Origin: Rhyacophila brunnea | Lineage: Eukaryota > Arthropoda > Insecta > Trichoptera > Rhyacophilidae | Length of the DNA stretch: 64,000 nt | Reading direction: 5' to 3' | Assembly (NCBI GenBank): GCA_022495005.1 | Contig: JAGYXB010000204.1 | Span: 186,001 to 250,000 of the forward strand | Part shown: positions 11,469 through 22,397 of the stretch, piece after piece | How positions within the stretch are numbered: position 1 is the stretch's first letter | How the letters are laid out: the number at the start of each line of letters is the position of its first letter | Notes under the pieces: model-generated | Database searches by the model: none | The model's input: only the letters and a program-made list of their open reading frames with translations | What the model was told of the DNA's origin: nothing | Made by a program: the position numbers and the translations under genes

Positions 11469-11618
11469 ACTTTTTGTATTTTATTTTATTAATATGTATT
11501 TTTTAAATTATTCATTTATGTTTTTAACCTTAATATTAATATTTAATATACGTTATTATCTGAATACATATTGTAATATGCAAAATAATATTTTATAAAA
11601 TATAACAACCACCGGTAT

Positions 11619-11689
11619 GCATCGGTCGTTCAATGGTAGAATGCTCGCCTGTCACGTGGGCTGCCTGGGTTTGATTCCCGGCCGATGCA
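11619..11689 (+). tRNA. tRNA-Gly-like cloverleaf with GTC anticodon (likely SINE/pseudo)
   Basis: The 71 nt fold as a complete cloverleaf. The acceptor GCATCGG/CCGATGC pairs perfectly, the discriminator is A, the D-stem GTTC/GAAT pairs, the anticodon stem CTCGC/GTGGG pairs with wobbles, and the T-stem CTGGG/CCCGG pairs with one wobble. The body is that of tRNA-Gly, but the anticodon loop is CTGTCAC, giving GTC (Asp) instead of GCC. The T-loop is TTTGATT instead of TTCGATT, which damages the B-box. It shares its tail with the neighbouring pseudogene, so I think it is a repeat head rather than a working tRNA. A functional mis-coding tRNA cannot be excluded from sequence alone. Confidence 0.5.
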
Positions 11690-11876
11690 ACTTTTTGTAT
11701 TTTATTATTAATATTATGTATTTCTTAAATTATTAATTTATATTACTTTTTAACAAGGATAATAGTATGTCTTATTGCTGGGGGTCAACAAAAAAAAACG
11801 TTTAGAACTCACAGTGTAAAATCTCCTTATATATTACAAACATACGAAACACCACCAACCTCCAAATACCGCCTGA

Positions 11877-12013
11877 ATCAGTAGCCTGATGTTGAGTACT
11901 TCGCTACATTGAAGTACATTGGAATGTGGATATGTGTCTTCAAGCGTTCTTAGACATATACATGTTCCAATGTACTTCCGTGTAGCGGAGGTATTCATCA
12001 TCAGGCAACTGAT
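11877..12013. repeat. 137-bp imperfect long hairpin
   Basis: The left arm ATCAGTAGCCTGATG, then GAAGTACATTGGAA and ATATGTGTCTTCAAG, pairs with the right arm CTTAGACATATACATGTTCC, AATGTACTTC and CATCAGGCAACTGAT. The loop is only a few bases. Mismatches and small bulges are spread along about 60 paired positions. It could be a miniature foldback transposon or a small-RNA precursor. No target-site duplication was identified. Confidence 0.5.
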
Positions 12014-13099
12014 GCATTTTTTCAAGTGTGTTTTTGATTCAGAGCAAGGAGACTATAGATTAGGCGGGTAGCTAACCACAATTCATCGTTTAATGTCTGT
12101 TGGTATAAACCTCCAACCGTGTTTCACTTAGGAGCAAAAATGATACTTAATGTTCCTATCCTTAGTTTATATGATTAATATTTTGCATAATTTAATTATA
12201 AACTAAAATATGTAAGTAAACGGTGTACATAAATAAATATAAAATGTTTTCAACGCTCTATCCTCATTAATATAAAATTAAGTTTATTTCATTTACGTTT
12301 TCATTACTGTCTGCATTAAAAAAGTAGGAAATTTCATTTTCAAACGAAAAATGCTCTTCTGGAGTAAAATTTGATATTATTATTAAAAACAACTTTTTTT
12401 TTACATTCGTTATATAAAATGCTTAATTCTAGTGCCGTCATAATTTAAAACTTCGCTGGGTTTATTAACATGTTGGAGCTATTTAAAAACTGTGCCTCTT
12501 TTTTTTATTCAGTTTATAATTATGTAGGTATGTTGATTTTATGATGTCTAGTTTTAATATGAAAGTGTTACTTTCTTTCGATAAAGTGCATACGTGGTTT
12601 ATTTTGATGACGAGTAGACAATTCAAAGAAAGACAAATTTTCTCTAATGTTATTTTGTATTTCTTAAAATAATTTGGCTAAATTATGGAGAATTCATCAA
12701 TATGAAACCAATGTCAACGACAATATCAATATTAATATCGATTTAATTTAAATTCACCTAATGAGAGATGTCAACTATATAATAAATATTATAAATTCTA
12801 AGTTTAAAATAATTACCTACCTTATGTGTATATTATACTTGTCTTACATTATCTGTAACGCATGAGAGAACAATATACCTAAGTATGAAAATGTGTAAGA
12901 CAGAGCGAGACAGAGAGAGACAATATATTAATAAACATACACGTATAAATTCAAATTCGAAATTTAATAAAATCGGAGTAGCTAATGCCCAATGTTCATT
13001 GTATTTGGATCATGAATGAAAACAAAAATGCTAATCTCACAATAGTTCGACAGAGTTAATAGCAAATCGAATGATTGCCCAGCACCGTTTTTCATTTCG
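12014..13099. other. No gene recognised
   Basis: AT-rich DNA. A GA-rich patch (GACAGAGCGAGACAGAGAGA) lies at about 12900-12920. No domain was seen. Confidence 0.5.
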
Positions 13100-13371
13100 T
13101 TTCTAAATTTGAAGTTGATTTTAACGAAAAACGTGATATCGCGTTACGATTTTTCGGAGTAGGTTCTGCCAATAAACATATTCTACGTTAAAAGTGGATC
13201 GAGAGAGAAATAGTGTTTTTGTGATTAGTTCGAGATCAAACATTTTGACACATGTGCCATAGTGTAACTAACACACAGGTACCTACATACATAAGTATTA
13301 AAACAAAAAATAAAGTTACTGATTCTACCATTACATATAAGCATACTAACTGAAGCCCCCTTTATCTTTAT
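13100..13371. repeat. Duplicated block, copy 2, first segment
   Basis: Paralogue of 1187-1500, with the same ordered landmarks. It abuts the LINE relic, so part of this sequence may be the 3' untranslated tail of the LINE on the minus strand, and the copy-1 locus would then hold the same tail without the coding part. Confidence 0.55.
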
Positions 13372-14052
13372 TTAACATGTCCCTTTGATGGCCTTCTTTT
13401 TGGTCGTACATTCATAGCTGAAGATCGTACCACATTTGAATTTCATCATCCTTTGAGCGACCAAGACTTTCCATCCTTCTCGATATTCCGCTTCTCTCGT
13501 CAGCTCTTTCACTTGGTCGCTCCAGCACGCAGACGCTCTTCCTCTGCTTCGCCTTCCCTGGAGGCCATCCAAAACCACCAGTGTCTTCAGGTTGTCCGAC
13601 GTTGCCTGACAATATGTCCAAAAAACTGCAGAATTCGTCTCAGACATATTATTGTCGACAGACGTTCCTTTATCTTCAGTCTCTGGATGATTGACTGGTT
13701 CGTCCTGTGGTCTGTCCAAGAAATAGGAAGCATTCGGCGCCAACACCACACCTCAAAGGCATCAATTGCCTTCCGTTCCCTTGCCTTCAGGGTCCACGAC
13801 TCGACTCCGTATAAAAATATCGAGAACACTAATGTTTGCACAAGCATCATTTTTGTGGCAATCGAACTTCCCCGATCCTTCCATATAGTGGTAAGATAGG
13901 TCATCGTATTTTTTGCAATATGTGTGCGCCTTTTCCGCTTCACATCCGCCCTTTCCATTAATGGTCGATCCCATATATACAAACTCGTCGACTGTTTCGA
14001 AGTTTTGGAGTGTACTTGCTGTTGGTAGAAGGTTAGCCCGATCAACAACCAT
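13372..14052 (-). pseudogene. LINE reverse transcriptase C-terminal relic
   Basis: Three minus-strand frames together carry the C-terminal region common to insect non-LTR retrotransposon ORF2 proteins. FVYMGSTINGKGGCEAE comes first (about 14000-13940), then IWKDRGSSIATK, FSIFLYGVESWTLKAR and EVWCWRRMLPISWTDHRTN (about 13940-13620), then GRASACWSDQVKELT and KFKCGTIFSYECTTKKK (about 13590-13390). Frame changes near 13940 and 13600 show it is dead. The reverse transcriptase core and endonuclease lie further 5' and are absent, fitting 5' truncation. The LINE clade cannot be fixed from this region alone. Confidence 0.8.
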
Positions 14053-14763
14053 TGATGGACTACTGACTGGTTGAAAATAATTGTAAAATTATAAAATTAA
14101 ATTAAAACTCAATACGTAGGCATTTCATTCATATGTTTTTTTTGTTTCGTTATATTATCGATAGGGATTCTTAGTTTATTTAAACTATGTGTACTATAAA
14201 AAGGTGAATATGTGACTAGAATGAGTGATTGATAGAAAGAAAAAAAAGCTTACAAGTTTGCACCTGCACCAAACTATGTGTTATTTATAATATTTTTACA
14301 TTCCGAACTTTTCAGTGTCTTTTTCTATCGTCTCCCACTGGAGACTTCTTATCTGGACTCTACTTACCATTCAAGCTCCGGCCACCAAGATGGTGATTTC
14401 AGTCATTTATTTATTATACACGTGGATAAAATTATATTAAATGCATTGAGAATCTTAATAATGCTAATTCATTGCAGATTTCAGTCGGAATCTTGTGTAT
14501 GTGTCATTTCAAGGACAGGCTTATAAATGTTTGTCTTATAAATTCTTAGTAATTAACTGGGAAATAATTGCTTGCCCATATTCGACCACCAGAAGTTTTA
14601 ATGTGACAAAATAATTAATAGTTATTGGAAATGATTCCTTTACATGACGTAGTATATATTATTTGATTAAAAATACAATAAAGAAATAGTGATTTTCATA
14701 TTTAACAAGTACATACATAGATATCCACACGTTTTGAAAAGTTTATGTTGTATGTTAATTTTT
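14053..14763. other. No gene recognised
   Basis: The first 50 bp belong to the duplicated block (TTGATGGACTACTGAC). The rest is AT-rich, with one chance frame at 14278-14526. Confidence 0.45.
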
Positions 14764-15180
14764 CGTTTAAATCCCGGTCTACCTATCACTTGGGTTGACA
14801 TATTGTTATTTTAAGGTTTCATGGAACCTATTGCTTTTTGTTGACTGTAAAAATAAAACTATATAATATGTAGATAAATTGGCATTATATTTAAGTTTTC
14901 TTAATTTTACCTTAAGTTTTTATTTTAACATTTTCTTTCTTATACCCCATTTGGTATGAGCGCTCTATCAAATACTCATTAAAAAAATACAATACGTGGG
15001 TTTTACCATACGCAGGATTCGTTAGTCTGATGTAATTTAATAAAAAAAAGCGTTTCTGTGGCATAATCAACCACCGCTGATAATAATTATAAATTAATAA
15101 AAGTGTATAAGTATCAATAATTGGCATTCGCGGTGGATATTTCCGTTTATGAAGATATCTTCAGGTTTTTAAAAGTTAAT
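14764..15180. repeat. Duplicated block, copy 2, second segment
   Basis: Colinear with 3354-3940. Here TTTAAATCCCGGT is not preceded by the foldback arm found at copy 1, consistent with a later insertion at copy 1. Confidence 0.6.
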
Positions 15181-15480
15181 CTTAATAACTTAGTTAATTT
15201 ATCTTTGAACACATTGACATTATTGTTTCTGTAAATATTATATTCGAGTAAGAAAAACAGCGTAAACATGGTGAATATAAAAAAAGTGACAACCGTTAAT
15301 TGGTTTAGGTCGTTTAGGAAATCGGAATTGACAACTTATTAATGTAGCTGTGCAGTTCACTGACTAAAACACGTGCCATTTTTTTATTATTAAGCTACAA
15401 AGTCTCAGTCGAGACTTATTTAGCTCTACTTTTATATATTGTTATTCGTTATTACATTAATTTACAATAAAGTAATACCC
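15181..15480. other. No feature recognised
   Basis: AT-rich spacer between the duplicated block and the Tigger relic. Confidence 0.4.
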
Positions 15481-16015
15481 TGTAGTTACCTGACAGGTGG
15501 GTGCGACGAAAACAGCGTAAGTCGGTGTACAACTTTGCGTATAAATTTTGTTTAATTGGGAGCAAGGACTAACAAAAACACTAACTTAGATGAAAAATAT
15601 TGAATGAAATTGCAGCTCTTTGTACATGTTAAGAATTATGTACAAAATATTAAAACAATAAATGAGTTAAGTAACAAATTTATTAATTCGTTATCGATGG
15701 CTTCATAAAATCTAACAAATTCGTCTGACAACTCAATACCTTATTTTTTTCACGCAGAATGTCTTTGTGGCAAGCTAATAATTTTGTTATTACTTGTTTT
15801 ATAGCTATAATACGTTCTTCGTTGGGTTATATGTGTTCTAAAATTAATTGTAAGCCTCTTTCAATTAAACTACCTTCTGTCAAGCTTGCCATTAATTGGC
15901 ATGTGCTTTTCTATTGGAACTCGGTCGGAAGTGTTGCCAAATGAAAAAACCAAGAACTACGTAACTCCGAGTTCGCGTAAGTCGGTGTAACGTAAGTTGG
16001 GTATTAGTATATAAT
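15481..16015 (-). mobile_element. Tigger/pogo-type element relic
   Basis: The region carries Tigger-like GCGTAAGTCGGTGT words at about 15514 and 15975, and a transposase tail on the minus strand. The terminal inverted repeats are too decayed to define exactly. Confidence 0.45.
15690..15892 (-). pseudogene. Tigger-type transposase C-terminal tail
   Basis: Read from 15892 leftward, the frame gives MASLTEGSLIERGLQLILEH, an in-frame stop, then PNEERIIAIKQVITKLLACH, KDILREKNK and LLDFMKP. This resembles the helical tail after the DDE domain in Tigger/CENP-B-like transposases, with their PNEER-like and FFKP-like motifs. The catalytic core is missing. The assignment rests on motif recognition only. 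Confidence 0.5.
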
Positions 16016-16289
16016 CTAATATTATAAGATGTATCAAGGCCTGAACAAAAACGATGCATGAGTGCGAGTGAGAAAGTATTCGGCACCCTTACAATCTCTG
16101 CGACACGCGCTAGAGTAAGATAAAAGGTCTACATATCTGTGAGCTAGTTTCCAAAAGTATCGCCATCAAATCGGGGCGAAACGCTTCACATAGCGTCGAT
16201 AACTTGCGAGCTCGAGTTGCTAAAATTGATATTTTTTGTGTTAAACATAAAGTCAATGGTAAATATTTTTAGTTAATTAAGTAGAAAAG

Positions 16290-16360
16290 ATGGTTCTGTG
16301 TGTTGTCTTAAAATGTGGTAGCCTTACTGATAAGCAAGAAGATGGTATTACGTTTCATAG
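16290..16360 (+). CDS. Candidate first exon of a THAP zinc-finger protein
   Basis: The ATG at 16290 opens MVLCVVLKCGS, then TDKQEDGITFH, and an arginine codon split by the donor (CATAG|GTAAGTT). THAP domains begin with Met-x-x-Cys, a second Cys after four residues, and a (S/T)FH(R/K)FP motif about 12-18 residues later; this peptide has C-x4-C and TFHR in those positions. Splitting right after FHR would place the rest of the domain (Trp, AVPTF-like, Cys-x2-His) in a downstream exon, which I did not find. THAP domains occur in host DNA-binding proteins and in P-element transposases, so it could be either. It is the only splice-ready conserved-looking exon in the window. Confidence 0.4.
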
Positions 16361-17925
16361 GTAAGTTGATACATGTTCGTGATAATTTATTTGTTAGTAT
16401 TTTATTATATATTTTAATATCAGTGACCTAGTGTTTCTTTAAAATAACTTAAATTATGGATATCTTTACCTAATGGTTGCATTTTGACCGCTTAAAATAC
16501 CATATAACGTAAAAAAAATAGAAAATTATATTTCAATTCAGAGCGTCTAGTGCTAGCACTTTGGGCGAGCACTAGCGAAATGGTCTATGGTCTCGAACAT
16601 TTGTAGACGAATGCGTTCGCTCGCCCACAAACCAAACGCAATGCACGCGGCTTCATTTAGCAATGCAACGGGTGGCGTGGCGTCTAGATGTATCTATAGT
16701 CTAAGATTATAATCTTAATGATTATAAAAACAAAACAAAAAAACAGGTTATTCATAATAATGTATTGGTACATAATATTGTATGTATTGGTACATAATAT
16801 TACATGTTATTTTCAACGGTGTGGTATTATACATGTATACTTTCAGAAACATTTGGATACACAAAAACGCTTTGTGTTTGACGGAGCTATAAACATCTCG
16901 AGGTTAAGTGGTAATTATTAATTTTTATTTCTTACATTTTCAAGAAACTTCGTCTTTGACGAGCGTAAAGAGCAAATTGTACAAATATCATTATTTATGT
17001 TAAGGGGTAGAGATTCTGCAAGATTATATTGATCAGCTCTGCAACGATTAATTATTATTACAATTATTATTGTTTCCCTATCAAGCATTTTTTTCTAAAT
17101 CGATTTATGCTTTATTGGAATCGGTTCAAATGTTATAATAAAAAAAGTACATAAGACTCCTTTTATGTCCAAATTCGTTGTATAAAACTCGGACCAATTA
17201 GAATTATATCGCTGGTGTAGTTTTTTCAGTTGCATTGGACGTGTTAGTTTAAATTACATAATCTGCAGAATTAATATGCAGATATTTGATATTTTCCACA
17301 TATATTATATAATTAGTTCATAATGAAAGCCAGACGGCAAAGTTTCGCTGCAACCAAGCACAGAGTGTAATAACACGTATATAAGAGCATACCTTGTTAC
17401 CTATCTACCATTTAAAACTTGTAAACTTTCATAATAATTTAGCGCAAAAGTAAAACTGTAACGAGGAAAATAATCACGAGCGGTCTCAACACCGCAACAA
17501 AGTAAAGTGTTTCTCTAAGCCCTGGAAATTTTTCCTTCATATAAAAATATTGCAATTAAAAAGAGTTGGATATAATATTATATTAACTATTAAAAAAAGA
17601 TCAAAATATTCGATAATTAATATTTGAGGCTTTTACGTTTATTAATTATTGTTGTCTTCTTTCCTGTTCATTTTGAGCTCGTCGCAGAGGCTAGAGTGAT
17701 GACTGGACTATTCAAACACATATCTTGAGAAATGCTCCTACAATGAGTCACACAATGATTTTACGAACAGAAGTGATACTCTAAAATAAATATTACTGCC
17801 TGATATATGATAGATGTATGTCTTATGGATGTAAATTAACATACAAAAATACTTAAGTACCCACTAGAAATTACATTAAAGAATTTGGTTAATAATGTTG
17901 TTTTATAGATATATCTATACATATA
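16361..17925. other. No gene recognised; possible intron of the THAP-like exon
   Basis: AT-rich DNA with a local GC-rich patch at about 16545-16690. I tried the acceptor-like TTTCAG at about 16846: it continues the frame for only 15 residues before a stop and does not look like the rest of a THAP domain. Confidence 0.4.
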
Positions 17926-18854
17926 AAGGGTGTTTTTTTTAGAGGTATAGAACTTTGAAATGGAATAAAACAAAGATGACTTTTTATATTGACATGAAAT
18001 TTACTTTATTCGAAAGATGATCTTCTGGCATTATAATTTAAATATGACTTCTGGCATATGACCGCCACGGCTGGCTCGGACGTAGTCTAATCTGGAGGTC
18101 CAATTTTCGATGACTTTTTCCAACATTTGTGGCCGTATATCGGCAATAATGCGGCGAATGTTGTCCTCCAAGTGGTCAATCGTTTTGGGTTTATCGGCGT
18201 AGACTAGCGACTTCACATATCCTCACAGAAAATTGTCAAGCGGCGTTAAATCGCACGATCTTGGAGACCAATTCACGGGTCCGAAACGTGAAACTATGCG
18301 GTTACCAAACGTTTCCTTCAATAAATCAATTGTGGCACGAGCTGTGTGACATGTTGCGCCGTCTTGTTGAAACCACAGCTCCTGCACATCATGGTTGTTC
18401 AATTGATGAACGAAAAGTCAGTAATCATGGCTCTATAGCGGTCACCATTGACTGTAACGTTCTGACCAGCATCGTTTTTAAAGAAGTACGGACCAATTAT
18501 TCCACCAGCCCATAAAGCACACCAAACAATCAAATTTTCTGGATGTAACGGTGTCTCAACATACACTTGAGGATTATCATCACTCCAAATACGGCAGTTT
18601 TGTTTATTGACGTATCCATTCAACCAAAAGTGAGCTTCATCGCTAAACAAAATTCGCTTATGAAAATCGGGATCAACGGCAATCTTGTATTAAAATAAAT
18701 TTTCACAATTTGGAAGCGTTGTTCAGGCGTCAGTCTATTCATGTTGAAATGCCAAACCAAACTAAACATAAATCACTTAACAGCTGACAAAATGGCCGCC
18801 AATTAAAAAAGTGCTGCCAGCTTAAAGTTCTATACCTCTAAAAAAAACACCCAC
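17926..18854 (-). mobile_element. Internally deleted mariner-type transposon
   Basis: The TA dinucleotides at 17924-17925 and 18855-18856 flank a 929-bp element. Its ends carry identical 29-bp inverted repeats beginning GGGTG, eight T, AGAGG (17928-17956 and 18824-18852). Inside, a decayed minus-strand transposase is recognisable. The element is shorter than the usual 1.3 kb because most of the helix-turn-helix region is missing. Terminal perfection against a broken ORF suggests mobilisation in trans, or recent arrival followed by ORF decay. Confidence 0.9.
18031..18735 (-). pseudogene. Tc1/mariner-type DDE transposase, broken
   Basis: The minus strand starts at MNRLTPEQRFQIVKIYF (about 18741), then jumps to ILFSDEAHFWLNGYVNKQNC, so the DNA-binding domain is largely deleted. 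Next come the second catalytic block, FQQDGATCHTAR, and the third, NWSPRSCDLTPLDNFL. I count 36 residues between the second and third Asp. The tail ends at GGHMPEVIFKL. Defects visible are a frame break and stop after RYRAMITDFSFIN, and a TGA where Trp of FLWGYVKS is expected (about 18220). No active enzyme can be made. Confidence 0.85.
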
Positions 18855-18942
18855 TATATCTATATACATATTGTTGCTAATCCTGGAATTTCAATATTTA
18901 TTAAATTCTGACTTTAGTCAACTTTACGAACATTTCTTTTTA

Positions 18943-19065
18943 TTGACCATGTTCGATCCTAAGAAGATCATACTTCAACAAGTTAAGGTATATATTAACA
19001 GATTTTCGTTTTTACGAGAAATTATGTTGGTCACTTGCTGAACATTTTATTAGATCCACATTATT
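18943..19065 (-). mobile_element. SINE-A 3' fragment
   Basis: The complement contains the SINE-A body words (TTAGATCCACA-like, CAAGTGACC, TTTCTCGTAAAAACGAAAAT, GGATCGAACATGGTCA), diverged from 8957-9205. The tRNA head is absent. Confidence 0.6.
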
Positions 19066-20573
19066 TTTTACTTTTTTGACAAAAAGCATAATATGAAATG
19101 TACCTAATCCCGGGATTTGCCGCACTCTGGATTTTAAAAATAGTAACTGAAAAAGATTAGTATGAAAAGCTTTAAATACAAGTGTTTTTGTAATAATCCG
19201 TTATTAGATATTATAAACATGACAATTCGCAAATTTTTCTATTTACGTACAAGTGCTCAGAGTGAGATGACAATAGTATGCGGCCATTTTTTTTATTTAC
19301 GAACAAAGCATTAATGCGGTCAAAGGAAAAGCTACTCATTTTTTTAAAATTATAAATAAAATCATATAATTAGAATACCTAGTTCAATAAGTAATAATTT
19401 CATCATAAACGATGCTTTTACAAAATCAAGCTGCTATTTGGATTTACATATGATATGTACCTACTTTATGCGCTGTTATGTGGGTGGTTCATTGCAAAGG
19501 CAAGTTTATTAACTGCTTGTGGTTTGTTCTGCGATCAATCCAATTATGCACTTACGAGCAGGTATTTGTAACTACCTGAATCTACCGTCGGGAATGCAAT
19601 GCCCATCACTATAATGGATACTCAACTCACTTGAGTGACAAAACAATGTCAAATCGGTTTTGCCAGTAATCTTCATAATTAATACCGATAGGGTATTGTT
19701 ACTGTATTGTTAATTATATCCAAAGTAGGTATTAATAAAAGTTATTATACACATTTATAATAGTATTCTCAGGGCTTGTTTTCACAATAATTGTTTGAGG
19801 ATTTATTTAGTGGGGATCTATACATATATATTAAATTAAATCACTTTAAATATGCATAGATACCAGTATCATTCTTTCCTCTTATACATCTTACTTACTA
19901 CTATAATATTTTTATTATAATCGGAAAATGTATGTAGCTATTCCCAAGAGTATAAAATACTCGGTATTATGGAAGTTTTTTTTCTCTTAATGGTGTGATT
20001 CACAGCAATTAGTTAGGCTAAAACCCTTCTTCGTAAGTTCGGATAACCTCAAACCTGTAAAGCTCTTGTTTAGTTTACAAGCGAAATTCAATGTTCACCT
20101 TTTTCTACACGTAGTCTTCATCTTCTCGATAAAACATGACGTGGCTACCGTATTGTTTACCATGAAACAATTCACAAAATTGGTATATCGCTGTCAGTTT
20201 ACGTCAAATTGACTGCAGACAGATTATTTTAATTACATGTTTTTTATATATATATATTTTTAAATACTGTTACTGCATTATTCAGGAATAGATAAAATAA
20301 AATAAAAATCAACTGATGTCTACCTTTTAATAGATTGTATAGTCGGAAACACCGATCCGTATAGTTAAGAGTTCACTGTGGCTAAACAAAGTGATCGATA
20401 CAATATAATATTTAAGTCATGGCGATTCTTCAATATCACCGTTATTTGTTTATAATAGTTTTTTTGTATAAGTTTTTAAGTAAATCTATTCTCGCCTGCC
20501 ACTGCTAGTATATAATCGAGATACTTTTACAATCTTCTAACTAAGTCACTGATTTATAAAACTGTAAGCTATT
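19066..20573. other. No gene recognised
   Basis: AT-rich sequence without recognisable coding or element signals. Confidence 0.5.
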
Positions 20574-20800
20574 CGCATGCGCTGGTTGAGTGGTATCCAC
20601 TTACGAAGTCGTGGGTTTCAGGTTCGAATCGGAACTCGGGTCTGGGAAACGAACGTGCTGTTTTCTTAAATATGTATTTGGAGCCTGAGTACATATTGGA
20701 TGTAATAAAAGGTTAAGCAAGAGGTTAGTATCCATTTGTCGTAAAATAAACTATTGAAAACCCTCTTTGTGGGGGGGGCAAGATTCACATCACAATAAAC
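20574..20800 (+). mobile_element. Diverged tRNA-headed SINE
   Basis: A GGTTGAGTGG A-box, GTTCGAATC B-box and body words related to SINE-A (GAGCCTGAGTACATATTGGA; TTAGTATCCATTTGTCGTAA; CCCTCTTTGTGGGG) are present. It has diverged strongly from the other copies. Confidence 0.55.
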
Positions 20801-21990
20801 AAAAGAAAAATAATTAGAACGAACTAAGATGAAAACATATTTCTTATATGAGAGATTGATTTCATTTAATATAGATCATAGGTGTCCAGTATTTTGACCT
20901 TGAGATTGATGATTTTTTCGGAAATTTTGAAACCCAGTTCTCATTATTTTTTGTATGTTTTTACTATTCACTAAGGCCGCATCGCATATCCAGCTATTCC
21001 ACAGTATGCGATCCGCGGGCCGTGGTTGGACTTGTCTGGTTTACATTATTTAGAATAACCCCAAGTACGCACTGCTGATAGTGTACGTTTGCAACAGTCA
21101 TATCGTAGGTCGTGTTAACACTACCACGGTGTTTATAGTGCATTTAAAAAATACCCATAGCATATTATGTAGGTACAGGTCAACATTGACATATGGAGGG
21201 TGTAGAGTGTGTTGGTAAACCGTAGTTGTTCATCACTTTCCATCGGGATCACATTTTGTAGATGTTTGGTATTTTAATTTGGTATGCTGTCCAACCACTA
21301 AGTTTAATTTTATATGTATAATTTTCTTATTTCATTCATATATTCATTTTATATGTATAATTTTATATGTATAATCATATAATTTTATATTATACATATT
21401 TGATTAATAAACACATAAATGTTTTTGTGATTGTTTTATTGTATGCACGTACACTGTATTACATTTTGAGCATGTAGGTATATATTACTTAATTTGGTTA
21501 TCTATATAAATTTAGTATTGTTTATTAATAGTTTTTCGTCATTCTCGTAATATTCTCGGACAGTATGCGAGGAACGATTATTCCATTGTGAGATTATTTG
21601 TGAACTGCTTGATTGAAAGGTTTCATATCAACTAATACAATGCAATATAAATTCGAGTGACGAGTACCTAATTATCGCCTGAGATCATTTGTTCTATTTT
21701 ATGTGTATGTATGTTTATGGAACTATAATAAAACAACGTTTAAATTAAGAACGGAATATCTTTATGATTACCTTCTACATACTTAGATTGAGGGTCGAGA
21801 CGGTGTTGCCAATTTTCGTTGACAAAAACATGCCAGACGGGGTAGGAAAACCAGATATTTGGCAGGAAAAACGATAGATTTTGTAATCTTATCTTTTTTT
21901 CACCTATCGAGAAAAGTGAAAATTTTGAAAAATAATTGGCTTTAGGTAGTACCTACGAGAAAAATTCCCACTATATTTTCCCAGAAACTT
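20801..21990. other. No gene recognised
   Basis: AT-rich. Short tandem copies of TTTTATATGTATAA lie at about 21340-21385. No gene signal. Confidence 0.5.
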
Positions 21991-22169
21991 AGAGTCCGAT
22001 TTCTATAAGCTAGCGTATCACGGTTCTTTTATGAACTAGTGGAACTAAATTCTTAAATTCCCCTTTAGCATCTTGACACTGCATTATGTCCACCCCCCCG
22101 CCAAATCCATCGTCAATGTGATGCTAGCGACGCGATGACGTGTACGCCACCTTATATAAATCGGAGTCT
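21991..22169. mobile_element. MITE with AGTCCGATTT-type ends
   Basis: AGAGTCCGATTTCTATAAG on the left is mirrored by CTTATATAAATCGGAGTCT on the right (one or two mismatches), enclosing about 140 bp of non-coding sequence. It is similar in length and terminus to the element at 4676-4844. Confidence 0.5.
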
Positions 22170-22397
22170 ATATTTAAAAAAATACAAAAAAATCCCACTC
22201 TATCCTATTATCTGCATACATTTAAAAGGTATCGTAAAGTAGGCACTGTAAAAATATATACGAATTTCAATTAAATTGACACGTACTAGTTATATTATTA
22301 AATTGTTTTATTTCTCATGTACCGACCTACAATCATTAAGTACCTATCTGAAGATCAGAAAATTGATATTCCTGAAATTATATAAACTCAATATCTG

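Larger units (their letters stand above)
11084..11760 (+). repeat. Tandem trimer of Pol III-headed repeats
   Basis: Three head-plus-tail monomers lie in tandem. Each tail is AT-rich and contains ATTAATATTTAATATACGTT and TATGCAAAATAA, or a truncated version. The first head includes a 5S-like piece (11160-11188, GGGTGGGTGACCGCTTGGGA) and a TTCGAATC-like box. The second and third heads are tRNA-Gly-like (11397-11468 and 11619-11689). The shared tail shows that the unit was duplicated, or repeatedly assembled, with different Pol III-type heads. It resembles SINE dimer/trimer architecture. Confidence 0.6.

Noticed and set aside
13453..13899. 148-codon plus-strand open frame
   Set aside because: It is the antisense shadow of the LINE reverse transcriptase relic.
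16840..16890. Second exon continuing the THAP-like exon
   Set aside because: The acceptor-like TTTCAG gives 15 residues without the expected Trp and Cys-x2-His features before a stop.
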